Shown piece after piece: positions 1-11,843 of a DNA stretch of 64,000 nt (position 1 is its first letter; each line of letters starts with the position of its first letter). Under the pieces are notes generated by a model that was not told the DNA's origin, searched no databases, and saw only the letters and a list, made by a program, of their open reading frames with translations. A program made the position numbers and the translations under genes. Source of the stretch: Caenorhabditis remanei (lineage: Eukaryota > Nematoda > Chromadorea > Rhabditida > Rhabditidae); contig NC_071331.1 in the NCBI RefSeq assembly GCF_010183535.1, forward strand, positions 2,914,001 through 2,978,000, in the 5' to 3' direction.

Positions 1-1640
1 GGTTTCCAAAATTACATTAATTCTTTCTGTTTTTCATCTCTTTGGTTCCAAATATCTTAGAGTCTTCGAACCACTATGTTTCAATTGTTTTCTGAAACTG
101 ATCTGTTAGAGACTGTCTGTTTCAGAAACCCAATTAAAGTATGGGATATTAAATTCTACTGATGCAAGTTCTTCACATTTCTTTCCGTACCTGACTTTCC
201 GCATGCTTTGAGCTTTCCCATGATACTTATTAGAACAGCACGCTTGTTAGAACTGCGCTCTACTGAAACCGAAGAAAATTGTGTGGGAAATTGAGAGACT
301 GAGAGAAAAAGAGACATTTCCAAAAGAGATTTCGGGGGAGCGCAGTTGTAAGACATGGGCTGAGCTACTATCATTTTTATTCTAGGCTCCGCCTCCACAG
401 CTAATTCAAGTACTGTAACCAGTGAAGCGTCTGGCGCAGAAAGTGTGCCCCGACTCCCACTTTTTCGGGGCGGAGACTAAAACGCGAACAGATTTTTCAA
501 AGACACATTTCTCTGCGTTTTTCTGATTTCTTTGTTATTTCTTGAAACCAAAATGTAGAATATATTCATATTTCAGAAGTTCCATAGTAATTGGGTCAAT
601 TTTTTGAAACTCTGATGGCATGTTGCAATTGTAAATGTTGAATATTAAAAAAAAATAAAACTCCAATATATTTCATGTACTTCTCGTGGTGTCTCTGATG
701 TAGTCTTACTTGAATCTTTCCATTGAACGTTTATTTTTAAAGTTTTCATTTTGCAAAACAATCTGTTTCAGAACTTGAAAAAATTCTCTCCATTTCCAAA
801 AAGTTTCAATACAATTATCGTAAATTATAGAAAACAATAAAATGCAAAGAAATTATTTAGATTGACTTTAGAGGGTAGAGGCACATCTCTCTGCCGAAAC
901 AGATTATTCCGGTTTTGGAAACAAGCAATATGTAAAGTTCCCGCTCATTCTTCAATATGATCTTCGACAATTCAAGTCACACCCGTTTTCAGCTTGCCAA
1001 CATAAACAGTAATAGACGAAGCGTCTTTTAGAGAAACTTCCGAAAAATTGGTATATTTCTTTGGAACTGCTATGTTAGATGTTCAGTTTCAATACTTTTT
1101 CAAATGAGTTCGTCCACAAATGCATGATTGTTATTTTCGTTTTCCAAAAAACCGACTAAATTGTCATCAGAATAGTCATATGTATGTATCAAAACGTATA
1201 AAGTCTTGCAAATTCTACTTCTGGATGCTAATACAATCTAGTCTTTTGGCTAGAAAAGCAGCCATTGATCCAGAAATTCTCAGAATATTCCTAATACTCT
1301 TTTACAGTTTCATCAATTTTGTAAATTGATTGACTGGTTGGGTCGGTAATGCATGATTGAAATGGGTTATTGAAAAACTTTCTGAATTATTCATTACAAG
1401 TTCAGTTTCATAAACTTTTCAAATTGACTGACCAGTTGTTTCTTCAATAATCCAGAATTCTCTCATAATATTTTATCGATAACCTTTAGGAAAAGATTAT
1501 GAAGGCATCTCATCAGAGTAAAAATTAAGTCACATTCCTCTACATCTTTTTCTTCTTTCAATAATATTTTTGAAATAAAATCTCAAACAATGTCCTTACT
1601 ATATTTTACTTATGAATCAGAAAAACACTGGATACTCTTT
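1..1640. repeat. Composite dispersed repeat, unit 1
   Basis: AT-rich sequence without a supportable gene. It contains a series of modules that recur in the same order elsewhere in the window: one starting with TTTCCAAAATTACATTAATTC and ending in TTTCAGAAAC, a CCGACTCCCACTTTTT/GGCGGAG block, a TTCCATAGTAATTG block, a TTAGATGTTCAGTTTCAATAC block, a CATCAGAATAGTTAT block, and an ATCTTATCAGCGTAAAA-type block. The same order is seen from about 5,990 and 19,470, and its later part from about 42,500. I see no open frame above background and no terminal repeats. Probably an old, undefined transposon; its true ends are not visible here. Confidence 0.6.
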
Positions 1641-1689
1641 CACGAATAAGTCAAGTTCAACACGATTAACTTAATTCCGATGATGCTCT

Positions 1690-1996
1690 GCATTACTCTT
1701 TTCTTGAAGGTATTTTGCACAGCCTCTATGGATTTTACAGTTTCGGTCGCCTTGGAAATGGAAGTCCCATACTCTGAAAAGGTTTTATAAAACAAAAAAG
1801 TTACCTGCCGTTGGTCCTACAGAATGATTTAAGTATAGAGTAAATCACAAAATTTTCTTTTTTGATCGAGTTTTTTATTGAGAATGAAGCCAAAGTCTCT
1901 AACAGTTAATTCCCGTTTTATTGGTTCGTTTTGGAACCGATATTCTACTTTGGTTTCAATTAATTGTGGAAACAAAATTTCATCTATTGTTTTCAA
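1690..1996 (-). pseudogene. LINE reverse transcriptase remnant
   Basis: Read on the minus strand, the segment gives two pieces typical of the C-terminal part of a non-LTR reverse transcriptase: a stretch around TVRDFGFILNKKLDQ and, after a frame break, one around EYGTSISKATETVKSIEAVQ. The family normally reads VRDLGF...D, then YG/SIL-EYG, then IE-VQ. Many other copies in the window share the same arrangement. It is frame-broken, without N-terminal domains, and is interrupted upstream by the small inverted-repeat element at 1,997-2,058. Confidence 0.6.
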
Positions 1997-2058
1997 CATA
2001 CTTGTCAAGGGCCGGGCCAGGCCGGGCCTGCGGGCCGGCCCGTCATTTGACAAGTATG
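1997..2058. mobile_element. hAT-like mini element, GC-rich
   Basis: A 62-bp insertion with terminal inverted repeats CATACTTGTCAA / TTGACAAGTATG around a GGGCCGGGCC-rich core. It is flanked by GTTTTCAA and GTTTTAAA, an 8-bp target duplication with one mismatch, as expected of hAT-type transposition. It sits inside a LINE remnant. Related GC-rich elements with similar ends occur at 26,819, 43,463 and 44,382, and as partial copies at 8,032, 32,284 and 34,757. Confidence 0.75.
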
Positions 2059-3387
2059 GTTTTAAAGAAGTTATGAACTCTAAATTTAACTTTTTGAAAC
2101 AGAAGAGTGTTACTGTTTTATGAACATTTCAATATGATAGCGGATCACGGTCAAGTTAGTTCGGTAATTGGCGTACTTTCTAATGCTGCTTACATTTGCG
2201 CACTCTGATACAATAACTACAATATCAGAAAATAACAGAAAACATCAATTTCTCTGCGTCTCCTCTGATCTCTACACTATGTTTCAATAGTTTCTCTGAT
2301 TAGTCAAAAGTAGCAGAATAATCATTGTCGATGTCGGAATCCTACAAAAGAATGTTTCTGTTTCAGAATCTCTATTCAACACCAGTTAATTTTTGAAGTG
2401 CTGATGGTTTGAATATTTATGTAATTCAGAGTACCTTTTAGCCTGAAAATATTCAAAATAGATGATCGACAAGTTGTAAATCACTAATCTACTGTGGGTT
2501 ACACAGAAACGATTATTTTTATAAAACCTTTTTTTCTTGAAAATATTGAAATGTTCTCCAAAATTACATTAATTCTTTCAGTTTTGCATATCTTGCGGTC
2601 CAGTACCTTACAGTCTCCAAACCACTATTTTTCAATGATTTTCTGAAACTGATATGTTAGAGACTGTCTGTTTCAGAAACACCATTAAAATATGTGAGAT
2701 TTATGAAGTTCTGATTATCTTCTTCATGAGATCTTTTCTAATCAGTACTGGAAGTTCTGTACCCAATGTAGTCTTACTGTTTCACTTACCTTACAATCAA
2801 ATTATGTTAGTCTGAATTAATTTTTAGAAAATTATACAACCGCCGAAAACTCGAAAATTTGGTCATAAAGAAAGGCCCATCTGAGAATTTTCAATGTTTC
2901 AAAAATAGTTTTCGTTTTTTCACACGGGCTTTAATCCACATTTTATTGAATTTCACCCACGAGATTTCAGATTGGCAACTATCAAGCATTTCGTTTTCGA
3001 GCATTTTCTTATAGGGCCATTCAAAAAATATATCGAAAAATACGGGAACACTAATCTTTCTGAAATTGTTGAAACAAAAAACCATACTCTTTCACGAATA
3101 TTATAATTTTGATGCTATAAATTCAGTTTTACTAGATCTTTCAGTAAAACGATTCTCTTTATTATCGAAAATTTATGTTTGCATCCTAATAATCAATTCC
3201 ATAAAACAGAAAAAATGATACTGATACATAAGCATTTTGTGATAGCGGTACAGTTATTTCATTCAATAATTTACTAGAGAATACCACATACATACATGCA
3301 CTCTAATACAATAACGAAAAAATCTGAATATGTCCACCAATTTCTCTGCGTCTCTTCTGATCTCTACGTTATTCTCTACATACTCTT
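2059..3387. repeat. Composite dispersed repeat, second stretch
   Basis: More copies of the shared AT-rich modules, including the TTTCCAAAATTACATTAATTC module near 2,560, the AATTTCTCTGCGTCTCCTCTG module near 2,250 and 3,340, and a segment at 2,880-3,110 that occurs in inverted orientation at 22,500-22,730. No gene is supportable. Confidence 0.5.
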
Positions 3388-4096
3388 CAGTGTGAGGTAT
3401 TCGGAAGAATTCGGTAAATTTACCGGTAAATTTACTGGTAAATTTTCGGTAAATATTCATCGGTAATTTACCGGTAAATTTACCGAAAGTTATCGTTCCG
3501 AATAGTTGTTTACCGGTAAATTATCGGTGAATAGCTACTTTTTTTGCGTTTTTCGACTGGAAAGGTTGCATGTTCGAACCCACAAAGAGACTAACTGTGT
3601 TTTCTGATGTTTTTTGGATACTCTGTCACGAATCTGAAGTCCAGAGATAAAGACGTTTATGATTTTCAATTTTTTGGAAAATTTTTGAATATTTTCGTTT
3701 CATTCGAGTTTTTATAATAAAAAATTTGAGACAAAAAAATCGTAAAATAACTCGAATCGCTCAAAAAATTATTCCAAAAAGCAACAAAAAAATTGCCACC
3801 ACTGGGGTCGAACCCTGGTACTCAAATTGGTACAAAAACGTCCACAAACACGTTTTGTTTCCTTAACGGACTTAACCATGTGAGAAAAACACAAAAAACA
3901 TGAATGGGAAAAATGTTGAAAGAAAAATTCACGATTTACCGGTAATTTATCGAATACTCATTTACCGGTAATTTACCGGTAATTTACCGGAAATTTACCG
4001 GTAAATTACCGGTAAATTTTCGGTAAATTGATTTTTTACCGGTAATTTACCGAAAACTGCATTTACCGGTAATTGTTTACCGAATACCTTACACTG
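3388..4096. mobile_element. hAT-like foldback element with TTACCGGTAAA arms
   Basis: The ends are inverted (CAGTGTGAGGTATTCGG at the left, CCGAATACCTTACACTG at the right). The element is flanked by ATACTCTT / GTACTCTT, an 8-bp duplication with one mismatch. Both arms are arrays of TTACCGGTAAATT-like units, themselves palindromic, so the whole element can fold back. The middle holds non-array sequence with a box A/box B-like stretch on the minus strand. No coding capacity. Confidence 0.75.
3795..3886 (-). other. tRNA-like box A/box B segment
   Basis: On the minus strand, ATGGTTAAGTCCG (box A-like) is followed about 60 bases later by GGGTTCGACCCC, a good match to the RNA polymerase III B box. 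The spacing would suit a tRNA with a long variable arm (Ser/Leu class), but the flanking 7-base stretches do not pair into an acceptor stem. I treat it as tRNA-derived sequence carried by the foldback element, not a working tRNA gene. Confidence 0.25.
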
Positions 4097-5199
4097 GTAC
4101 TCTTCTAAAAGCTGAATTTTCATTTTCAGAAGTGTACTGTTTTAGACCCCTTATTAGAATTTGGTTTAATTTTGGAAGTTTTGATAACGATAATCGTTAC
4201 AGTGGCCAGGATGATTGAAACTTTCAAAACGCGTGTCTTCTTCTTTTCTCAAAAAAGTTTAAAAAAGGAGAGACTTATATCTGACAAACTTTATTACAAA
4301 GTGACGTGGAGGATTTGGAGACACAAATACCGGTCTGCGACATTATCCAAAAAAAACTGATCGTTTTTTACTAGTTCTCATCAGAATCTTGTGCATTCTA
4401 CAAGGTTTATCGATGCTAATACAATCTAGTCTTGAAAATTGATGAAAAACCCCACCATTGTTCCAGAAATTCACAGAAATGTCGTAATACTCTATCACAG
4501 TTTCATCAATTTTATAAATTGAATGACTGGTTGGGTCGATAATGAGATAGCAAAAGATTATGAAGTCATCTTATCAGCGTAAAAATAAAGTCACACTTCT
4601 CTGCATTTCCATTTCTATGATGTTTTTGAAATAAAAATCTCGAATCCTGTTTTCTTTTCTCACATAGTGACAATTTTCTACAGTTTCGGAAAACTCATTT
4701 CATTATATAAAATTGGTTTGATTGTTGAAATTTCGATGATGTCTTTTACGCATTCTTCGTAAGACTCATGTATGGTAACAGTTTGTAATTATTTGAAACG
4801 TTTTTTATTCTTTTTTCCAACAAAATAAATCAAAAATGAGGAAGACTTATCCCTGACAAACTTCAGAACAACGTGGCGTGGGGGTCATAGAGGAACAGCT
4901 GAAACAAAACTTTCCATTTTCGGAAACGACTGATATCTCAAGCTCCAATTCAATCATATTCGAGTCTTGACTCACCTTTCAACTTGCCAGTTATGTTTCA
5001 GTCTCAATTTTTTAACATGAATTTCATGTTCATTGTTCGATTCTTCGTTTTATATCATCAAATTTGATGTTTCCTGAAAACCACAGCCAATAATAATAAG
5101 TAATAAGTTCTTACCCTTTTTAATGCTGCTGAATCAGAAAAAAGTTATACTGTTTCACGAATAGTTCAAGTTCATCAGGGTGAACTTTATTCTAATAAT
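4097..5199. repeat. Dispersed repeat modules
   Basis: Fragments of the same AT-rich module family (for example the GTAATACTCTATCACAGTTTC block near 4,480 and the TATGGTAACAGTTTG block near 4,770, repeated near 28,890). No gene seen. Confidence 0.45.
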
Positions 5200-5345
5200 C
5201 GCGGGTTTTGCGTTTTTGATCTAGCTTTTTATTGAGAATGATTGAGAATGAAGACAAGGTCTCTAACTGTAAATTCTCGTTTTATTGGCTCGTTTTGGAG
5301 CCGATATTCTACTTTAGTTGGAAAATAATCCTATTCATTTATTGT
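5200..5345 (-). pseudogene. LINE reverse transcriptase remnant
   Basis: The minus strand carries the same short RT segment as at 1,690-1,996 (a TV-DLGFIL-like stretch and the preceding R-NEPIK-like stretch), with a small internal duplication of ATTGAGAATG. Frame-broken and far too short to encode a protein. Confidence 0.5.
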
Positions 5346-5464
5346 TATCGAAAAGTTAGGAATTCTAAAATTAATTTCTTGAAACAGAAGAGTGTTACTG
5401 TTTTATAAACATTTCAATATACATAATAGCGGATTGCGGTCAAGATAGTGTTAATAGTGCACAC

Positions 5465-5663
5465 CAGAGTTGAATTCCGACTTCCGACTACCGACTTCCG
5501 GATAAGGAATTTTACTTCCGACTTCCGTCATGGAATTCACGAAAAGTACATTTCGCAGAAATACATTGAAAAATTATCTAAAAGGATAAAAACGGGCTTT
5601 AAAAAAAAATCTAATTCCGACTTCCGACTTCCGTATAAGGAAAATCACTTCCATGCAACTCTG
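5465..5663. mobile_element. hAT-like MITE with CTTCCGACTTCCG minisatellite
   Basis: A 199-bp element starting CAGAGTTG and ending CATGCAACTCTG, flanked by a perfect 8-bp target duplication GTGCACAC. The ends carry short runs of CTTCCGACTTCCG units. Other members: 36,499-36,820 (complete, perfect 8-bp duplication), and right-end copies at 29,204-29,296 and 42,541-42,697. Confidence 0.85.
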
Positions 5664-8031
5664 GTGCACACACTAAAATTACAATGTCTGAAAGTGACTG
5701 AAAACACCAATTTCTCTGCGTCTCCTCTGATCTCTACACTATGTTTCAATAGTTTCTCTGAGTAGTTAATAGTAGCGAAATAGTCATTGACGATGTCGGA
5801 GATCCGTCTGAACTGTCAGAATTTGACTGTTTCAGAATCTCTCTATTAAAATTGGTTTGTTTTTGAGTTGCTGATCAAAACACAAGTACAGGTGGGTTTT
5901 GGAATATATTTCAAAGTAACCAAAAAAGAGGATTAACAACTTTTCAGTGTGTTTATTAAAAAAGTCACTCAGTTTTGAAAAAAATTGAAGTGGTTTCCAA
6001 AATTACATTAATTCTTTCTGTTTTTCATCTCTTCGGTTCCAAATATCTTAGAGTCTTCGAACCACTATGTTTCAATTGTTTTCTGAAACTGATCTGTTAG
6101 AGACTGTCTGTTTCAGAAACCCAATTAAAGTATGGGATATTAAACTCTACTGATACAAGTTCTTTGCTTTCCGTACCTGACTCTCCGCATGCTTTGAGCT
6201 TTCCAATGATACTTATTAGCACAGCACGCTTCTTAGAACTGCGCTCTACGACTTAGAGAAAAAGAGACATTTTTCAACGGCATTTCGGTGGAGCGCAGTT
6301 GTAAGACATGGGCTGAGCTACTTTAGTTTTTCTTTTGGCTCCGCCTCCACAGCGGATTCAAGTACAGTAACCGTGTGGAGCGTCCGGCGCAGAAAATGTG
6401 TCCCGACTCCCACTTTTTGGGGGCGGAGACAAAAACGCGAGCAGATTTTTTTAAACTCACATTTCTCTGCGTTTTTCTGATTTCTGTGCTATTTTTCTGA
6501 TTTTTTTTTTTTTCAAAACTTCCATAGTAATTGATTCAATTTTTGAAACTTGTAATATGAAATAGGATCCGATGGATTTGTAAATTTTAAATTTTCCCCA
6601 AAATCAAAAATCAAGTTTTCTATTTTCGGAAAACTCCTTACATGTACTTTTCGTGATGTATCTGATGTGTCGTACCTTGTCATTAAACTTGTACTTTAAT
6701 AGTTTTCATTGAGAAACAATCTGTTCCAAGCTTCAAATAATTCTGCTAATTTTCAAATAATTTTCAATACTACACTGGGATCTAACCGACAATAAAGTGT
6801 AATCATTTTTCCACGACTGCCCAGGAAATGGTTTAGATTCACTTGGAGAAACATCTCTAGGCCGAAACCAAACTTTCCAGTTTCGGAAACTACTTAGATT
6901 CCACGTTCCAGCCCATAATTCAATACGAACTCAAGACTTTCAGATTTCAGATCCGTTTTCAGCTCTGCCACGGAGACATTTTTAGATTAAAAAAGCGTAT
7001 TTTACATAAACTTCCGAATAATTGGAATATGAATTACTTCGGTTCCAGTTTCAATACGGTTTCAAATGAGGGGTTTTCCACAAGTGCATTATTCTGTTTC
7101 TTATTCACGGATTCCGAAAAACTTAAAACTTTTTTACTGGTTCTCATCAGAATAGTTATTTGTTTTAAAACTTCCAAAATCTTGTGAATTCTGTTTCCGA
7201 TAGTTTATTTATGCTAGTAGGGTCTAGTCTTGAAAATTGATGAAAAAACCAACCATTGTTCCAGAAATTCTCAGAAATTTCGTAATACTCTATCACAGTT
7301 TCATCAATTTTGTAAGTTGCTTGACTGGTTGGGACGGTAATGCAATCGCACAAAAGTTTCTGAACAACTATCTGAATTGTTTATTATAAGTTCAGTTTCA
7401 TAAACGTTTCAAATTGATTGACCGGTTCCTTTCTCAATAACAGCTGTGTTTTATTTTCAACTTCACTTCGACTCTCGTCTTATAACCTTCTATCGAAAAC
7501 GTTTGGACAATAGAAAAATATCATGAAGTCATCTTATTAGCGTGAAAATGAGGTCACATTTCTCTATATCTCCTTCTATTTCAATGATGTTTTTGAAACC
7601 AAAATCTCAAACATTGTCCTCTTTTTTTTCTCACATACTGACAATTTTATACAGATTTGGAAAACTCATTTGGTTTTTTGATTTCATAATTTCCCATTTT
7701 CCTTTGTTTATGATAGTTATTTTAAAGTGATTGTATGTTCAGTGATGTCTTGCTTCTACATTTCCAACTTTCTTTTTTTTAAATCTGTTTCGAAATGTCA
7801 AAAAATGCAGTTAATTTTTAAGTCTTTCAATGCAACTCTGTAAAAACTTTCAATTAAATTACAATGCTATCGGAAAAAATATTATTCCTCATGTTTCTGA
7901 AGTTGTTGAATAAGAAAAAATTATGTTGTTTCATGAATATTTTTATTTTAATGACATTAATTTAGTTCTACTGAACCGCATTTGATATTTTTCAACTACA
8001 AGACCATTCCGCGAAGTTTTCAATAAATTAG
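5664..8031. repeat. Composite dispersed repeat, unit 3
   Basis: From about 5,990 the module series described for 1-1,640 is repeated in the same order, with similar lengths and obvious sequence similarity, up to about 7,640. The remainder (7,640-8,031) is AT-rich sequence shared with about 20,800-20,940. No gene. Confidence 0.6.
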
Positions 8032-8106
8032 CATACTCGTCAAGGGCCAGACCGGGCTTTTTTTTTTTCAAAACGTCAGGCCCGTCCCGAAGCCCGGCCC
8101 GGTCCG
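8032..8106. mobile_element. Partial GC-rich hAT-like element
   Basis: Starts CATACTCGTCAAGGG, like the left ends of the GC-rich elements at 1,997 and 44,382, and continues with GGCCCG-rich sequence. I cannot find a matching right end, so it looks truncated. Confidence 0.45.
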
Positions 8107-8714
8107 TCAGGCCCGTCTTTTTGGAGGGAATTTTTTGTTCAATTTTTTTTCCAAATTTGATTGAAGGTGTACTAAGATGAACTCAGACTTTAAATAATTT
8201 CTCATATTTGGGGGCTTTCGGAAAAACCCAGAAGAGATATCAAAAATCTGTGAATGCCAATCGATTCCAAATCCAAAAAAACCCCCGGACATACATTTTC
8301 ATGAACCTTTCAATTTTCATACGCTCGTACCACCAAAAAGTCACTTTTTTGACCGCGAAATATCTTTAGGACCACCTCGAAAATCGAATTTCCAGTTGAT
8401 TTTTAGAGAAATCATTTAGGTGGAAATAGTTTTGGGTAACACGAAATCACATTTTATTGTGTTTTTACATGTTTTAACATCAATTTCTGCTTGTTTTATC
8501 TTCAAAAACAAAACTTCAATATCACGCGATATCACTTTCTGTGCTTTTTTTTGACTTTGATGACTTATTTCTCTGAAATAGAATTGACTACTATTCTGAA
8601 ACGTTATCGGTCATTTGACTCATTTATTTGTGAACCTATTGCAAAAAAGATTTCAGAAAAGGACCGATTTTGAGCGGAGTTACATGTCATCAATTCAAAA
8701 TGACTCTATTTACT
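8107..8714. other. No gene seen
   Basis: AT-rich sequence with only short open frames. It is not obviously part of the composite repeat and has no recognisable RNA gene. Confidence 0.5.
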
Positions 8715-8812
8715 ACTGAAAACGTGGCTTCCCGTTTTATTGGCTCGTTTTGGAGCCGATATTCTACTTTAGTTGGGTTTAATCCTACTCATCTATTGTT
8801 AACGAAAAGTTA
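8715..8812 (-). pseudogene. LINE remnant split by the LTR element
   Basis: Minus-strand RT fragment of the same family as at 5,200-5,345 (the stretch CCCGTTTTATTGGCTCG on the plus strand is shared). The LTR element inserted here: the repeat's next bases (GGAATTCTAAAATTAAT) resume at 18,929 after the 3' LTR. Confidence 0.5.
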
Positions 8813-8817
8813 GGAAT

Positions 8818-9553
8818 TGTTGTCAACTATTTCCCCAAAGACAAAATTGTCGACAACTGAAAGGCTGAATGATGAGCCCCACATGGTTTTCCCCGCAAAA
8901 CTAGGCTCATCATCGCCTTACTAATCTCTTATTTCAATATTGTTCCAATCTGTTCACTAATTCACTTTATTTCTCTCTTTTCAATCACCTGTTATCAGGA
9001 ATATTCAATTAATTCTAATTTGAATTACCTCTCTAAACCCGTTGAGTCAGTAAACGCGCTCCACTCAGCCGCGAGCGGTCGCGTAGCGGCCGCCGCGCCT
9101 CCTCATTGCTCAGTCTAACACGACGAGTAGAGGTTGCCTCTTCCGGTCGTCCGGTAACGCGACGAGTGTGAGAGTGTGTGATTTTCCTGGCAGAGTAGAT
9201 CCTTTTATTTTTACGGACTATCTCTAGCCTTTTTAAGCGCGTACTGACGCTAGGGACTCCAAAATCTCCACCTTTTTGGGCCTTTTAGGCCAATTTAAGC
9301 GATCCGCGGTTGTGACCGCTCATTTGTCTACTATTCGACCCGCGGCACATCCAGCAGGACGCTTTCCTAAAATATTAAATTATCTCTCTTTAAATTATCT
9401 AAATCTTTTGTAAATAAATGGGTCTTGTCTTTAAACTGTGTTCTGTTCGTTACATCGCTTATCTCACACTTTAGCCGTCATTTATACATTTTGATTGGGA
9501 AGACTTTTCCGGAGCGGGGCTGTCTCCGACCGCATTAAAGCCCCGCCTCCACA
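8818..9553 (+). repeat. 5' LTR
   Basis: 736 bp, TG...CA ends. AATAAA at 9,413-9,418 is a plausible polyadenylation signal and supports plus-strand orientation. A long stem-loop lies at 8,869-8,913 (ATGATGAGCC pairing with GGCTCATCAT, with an inner GTTTT/AAAAC). It carries GATCCGCGG at 9,301 and GACCCGCGG near 9,350, motifs that recur through the element. Confidence 0.9.
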
Positions 9554-9568
9554 TGGTGCATAACGACC
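9554..9568 (+). other. Candidate primer-binding site
   Basis: TGGTGCATAACGACC follows the 5' LTR directly and starts with TGG, complementary to a tRNA CCA end. From memory the first eight bases fit a glycine tRNA 3' end, but the rest does not, so the primer tRNA is not settled. Confidence 0.45.
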
Positions 9569-9991
9569 GTTCATTCTTGTAATGATTGGCCAGTGACCCG
9601 TCCTCCGATTTATCGATTTGTCCGTAGAACTTCTCAGAAGTAAGCCGGAAATCGCTCAAGCTAGACTATTTTACGTCTATGAGCAATAATCGAAACGAGA
9701 GCGGCGGTAACTGTAAAAAGAACCGAGTCGGCTTCCCTTTCAACAATTTAAGGCTTGTGAGGAGCGATAGTGACGTCAGAATACTCTGATCCATCAAAAA
9801 CCATAAAAAATTCAAAAAATTTCGAAAATTCTCGTATATTCGCGTTATTCTCTTCCTCTGCTTCCGTACATATCGATCCGCGGCTGAAATCTCTTCAAAC
9901 TCGACTACAATACCGTCAAACAAGAAGAAATCATCCTCAAGGAGCTGAAAACCTGTACAGAGAAGTCACGAAGGATATTCGCAAGACAAAT

Positions 9992-10250
9992 TAGCCGTCG
10001 CAAGCTCAAGTTCGTAAATAATTCCATTCGATTCGTGTTTTCCCCGTGGAATTCTGCGAAAAATGGTTGAAATTGAGCTGAAACGCGATAAATAGATCGG
10101 ATGGCCTCCGTGACAAACATACAATTAGCCGTCGCAGTCTCAGTCTCGTAATATAATCCGTATAAATCGTGTTTTCCCCATGGAAAACCACGAGAACGGT
10201 GGAAAAAAAGAGCTGATAAAACGATAAATCGATCGGTTGGCGTCCGTGAC
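9992..10250 (+). repeat. Direct repeat of about 130 bp with hairpins
   Basis: Two diverged copies in tandem: both start ATTAGCCGTCGCA, share CGTGTTTTCCCC in the middle and end TCCGTGACAAA. The first copy can pair AGCTCAA with TTGAGCT and AATTCCA with TGGAATT. The second forms a stem of CGTG and TTTTCC with GGAAAA and CACG around CCAT (about 10,171-10,196). They lie between the primer-binding site and the first gag-like exon, so they are leader sequence and could serve packaging or translation. Confidence 0.5.
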
Positions 10251-10652
10251 AAAATCCCATCGGGTAACCAAAAAACATCTACAAAAACCTATAAAATTGT
10301 CTCAATAAGTCACATTTTTGTGCGAAGAGCGATTTTTCAAATCAAATTTCCATAAAAAGAGCAAATTCCGACATCGGAATGCTCCAAATCACTCATTCTT
10401 GAGTCTCCGTAAATCGACACCTAATTAATGGGTAAATCGGACTACGGTACGCAGTGCGCGAGTCATTGTACGCAATGCGCGTGTCACTGCGGACCATGAT
10501 ACACATGAGCTTACGCGCAACCGGAATTAAGTAATTTCGCGCTCGGCATAAAATCTTTTTCGTGTATTTCCGTGATGTCGTTAACTTTTCGTGAGATTTC
10601 TTGAAAAATATCAATATAAAAATAATTCTGAATGTAATTTCAGTGAAAAACA

Positions 10653-10769
10653 ATGAATTCGTCCGATGAAAAACCTCAAATATACGACCCGCGGCCACGA
10701 TCGGAAATAATGTCTTCAGACAACTACGAAGTCCCACAAATCGTCAAGCCAGCAGTCGCTGTGAGCCCT
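10653..10769 (+). CDS. Candidate first gag exon of the LTR element
   Basis: ATG at 10,653 opens 39 codons ending at a consensus donor GTGAGT (10,770). The ATG lies ten bases after an acceptor-like AATTTCAG, suitable for trans- or cis-splicing. The reading (beginning MNSSDEKPQIYDPRP) has no recognised domain. The exon cannot be joined to a long downstream frame by eye, so it may belong to a broken gag gene. The donor could instead be ten bases earlier. Confidence 0.3.
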
Positions 10770-11503
10770 GTGAGTGCTTATTCATAAAAATAACAAAAAA
10801 TTATACAAAAAATTCGAGAAATTTCGAGAAATTCGACAAAAAATTGCCAAAAGTCGATATTTTCCACTGAAAATATTCTGATTCACGGCTAAAAATTGCA
10901 TCAGAATGCACTAATTCTGTATCACTCCTACTCTCTGTAGGTTAAAAACGTCAAATATGAGCTTTTGGCTAAAAACCATCAACGTTTTGACGAAAAACAA
11001 CGAATTTCCGCTGAAAATATCTCAAAAATCAGTAATTCGAGCCAAAAATCGATAAATTTCGTCGATTCCTAATGAAATCCAAAAGAAAAAACGAGATTCC
11101 CGCAAATACTTCACAGTATTAGCCAATATATCTCACTTTCTAGCGGAAATGTCAGAATTTTTGACAAATCAATACAGTTTGAGCCGAAATATACTGAAAA
11201 ATAGATAAATCTGCTAAATATACCAGAAAGGGATAAAATTCTCTAAAAAAGTGTATACTATTACTATAAAAGGCTATTTACAGCTTCGCAACCCGCTGAT
11301 GTGGCAACGAGATGCTACACGATTCCCCATCGAATCGTCAGAAGCCGCGGATCGAAATTTACTCGATTCCGTCTCCATCATCGCTACAGATGGATTCGTC
11401 AGTGCGAGCCGCGGAAACCTCATTATCTCAAAGATTTTGAAGGTCGGTCCAGGTAGTAAAACACAAAGAGAATTATCAAACTCTTAAACCAATACCTTTC
11501 CAG

Positions 11504-11843
11504 CAGTGGTCAACGTGCAGCAAAAGGCACTACTTCTGAAGCAGAAGACGCCAGACGGAATCCGATCGATTCGAAAGGCTTTGATGCCACAATAGATCGA
11601 CCCGCGGCTGCCTCAACTCTCCACCCAATGCCTAATCAGCCCATCAGCTGGCACAAAGGTAAAATATTAGCAGAGAACCAGACAAAGGAAACAAAAATTC
11701 GTTTTTCCAGAAACGAGCCAAAGCTCTACGAACAGTCAACAACAGGACATTGTGAACTTATGGACAAACTGATGGCTCCAGAAGCCAAGACCAGCCAAGT
11801 CCCAACACCAGTCACACACGATCCGCGGTTGCACTGTTTTTAG
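11504..11843 (+). pseudogene. gag-like fragment with a candidate 52-nt intron
   Basis: After an acceptor-like CCTTTCCAG a frame opens at about 11,505 and runs to 11,843. Inside it, GTAAAATATT at 11,659 and TTTTTCCAG ending at 11,710 would form a 52-nt intron, a usual Caenorhabditis size. Splicing shifts the frame into a Gln/Ser-rich reading that meets a stop about 45 bases on. Glutamine-rich, low-homology sequence suits the N-terminal part of a BEL/Pao gag, but no domain is diagnostic here. Confidence 0.3.

Noticed and set aside
1120..1329. 69-codon frame in the first repeat unit
   Set aside because: A diverged copy of the same module at 25,168-25,377 gives a similar reading, so it belongs to the dispersed repeat. 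No domain and no conservation of start or stop.
3410..4096. CRISPR-like array of TTACCGGTAAATT
   Set aside because: Units are contiguous without unique spacers, the unit is self-complementary, and the block has transposon ends and a target duplication in a eukaryotic genome.
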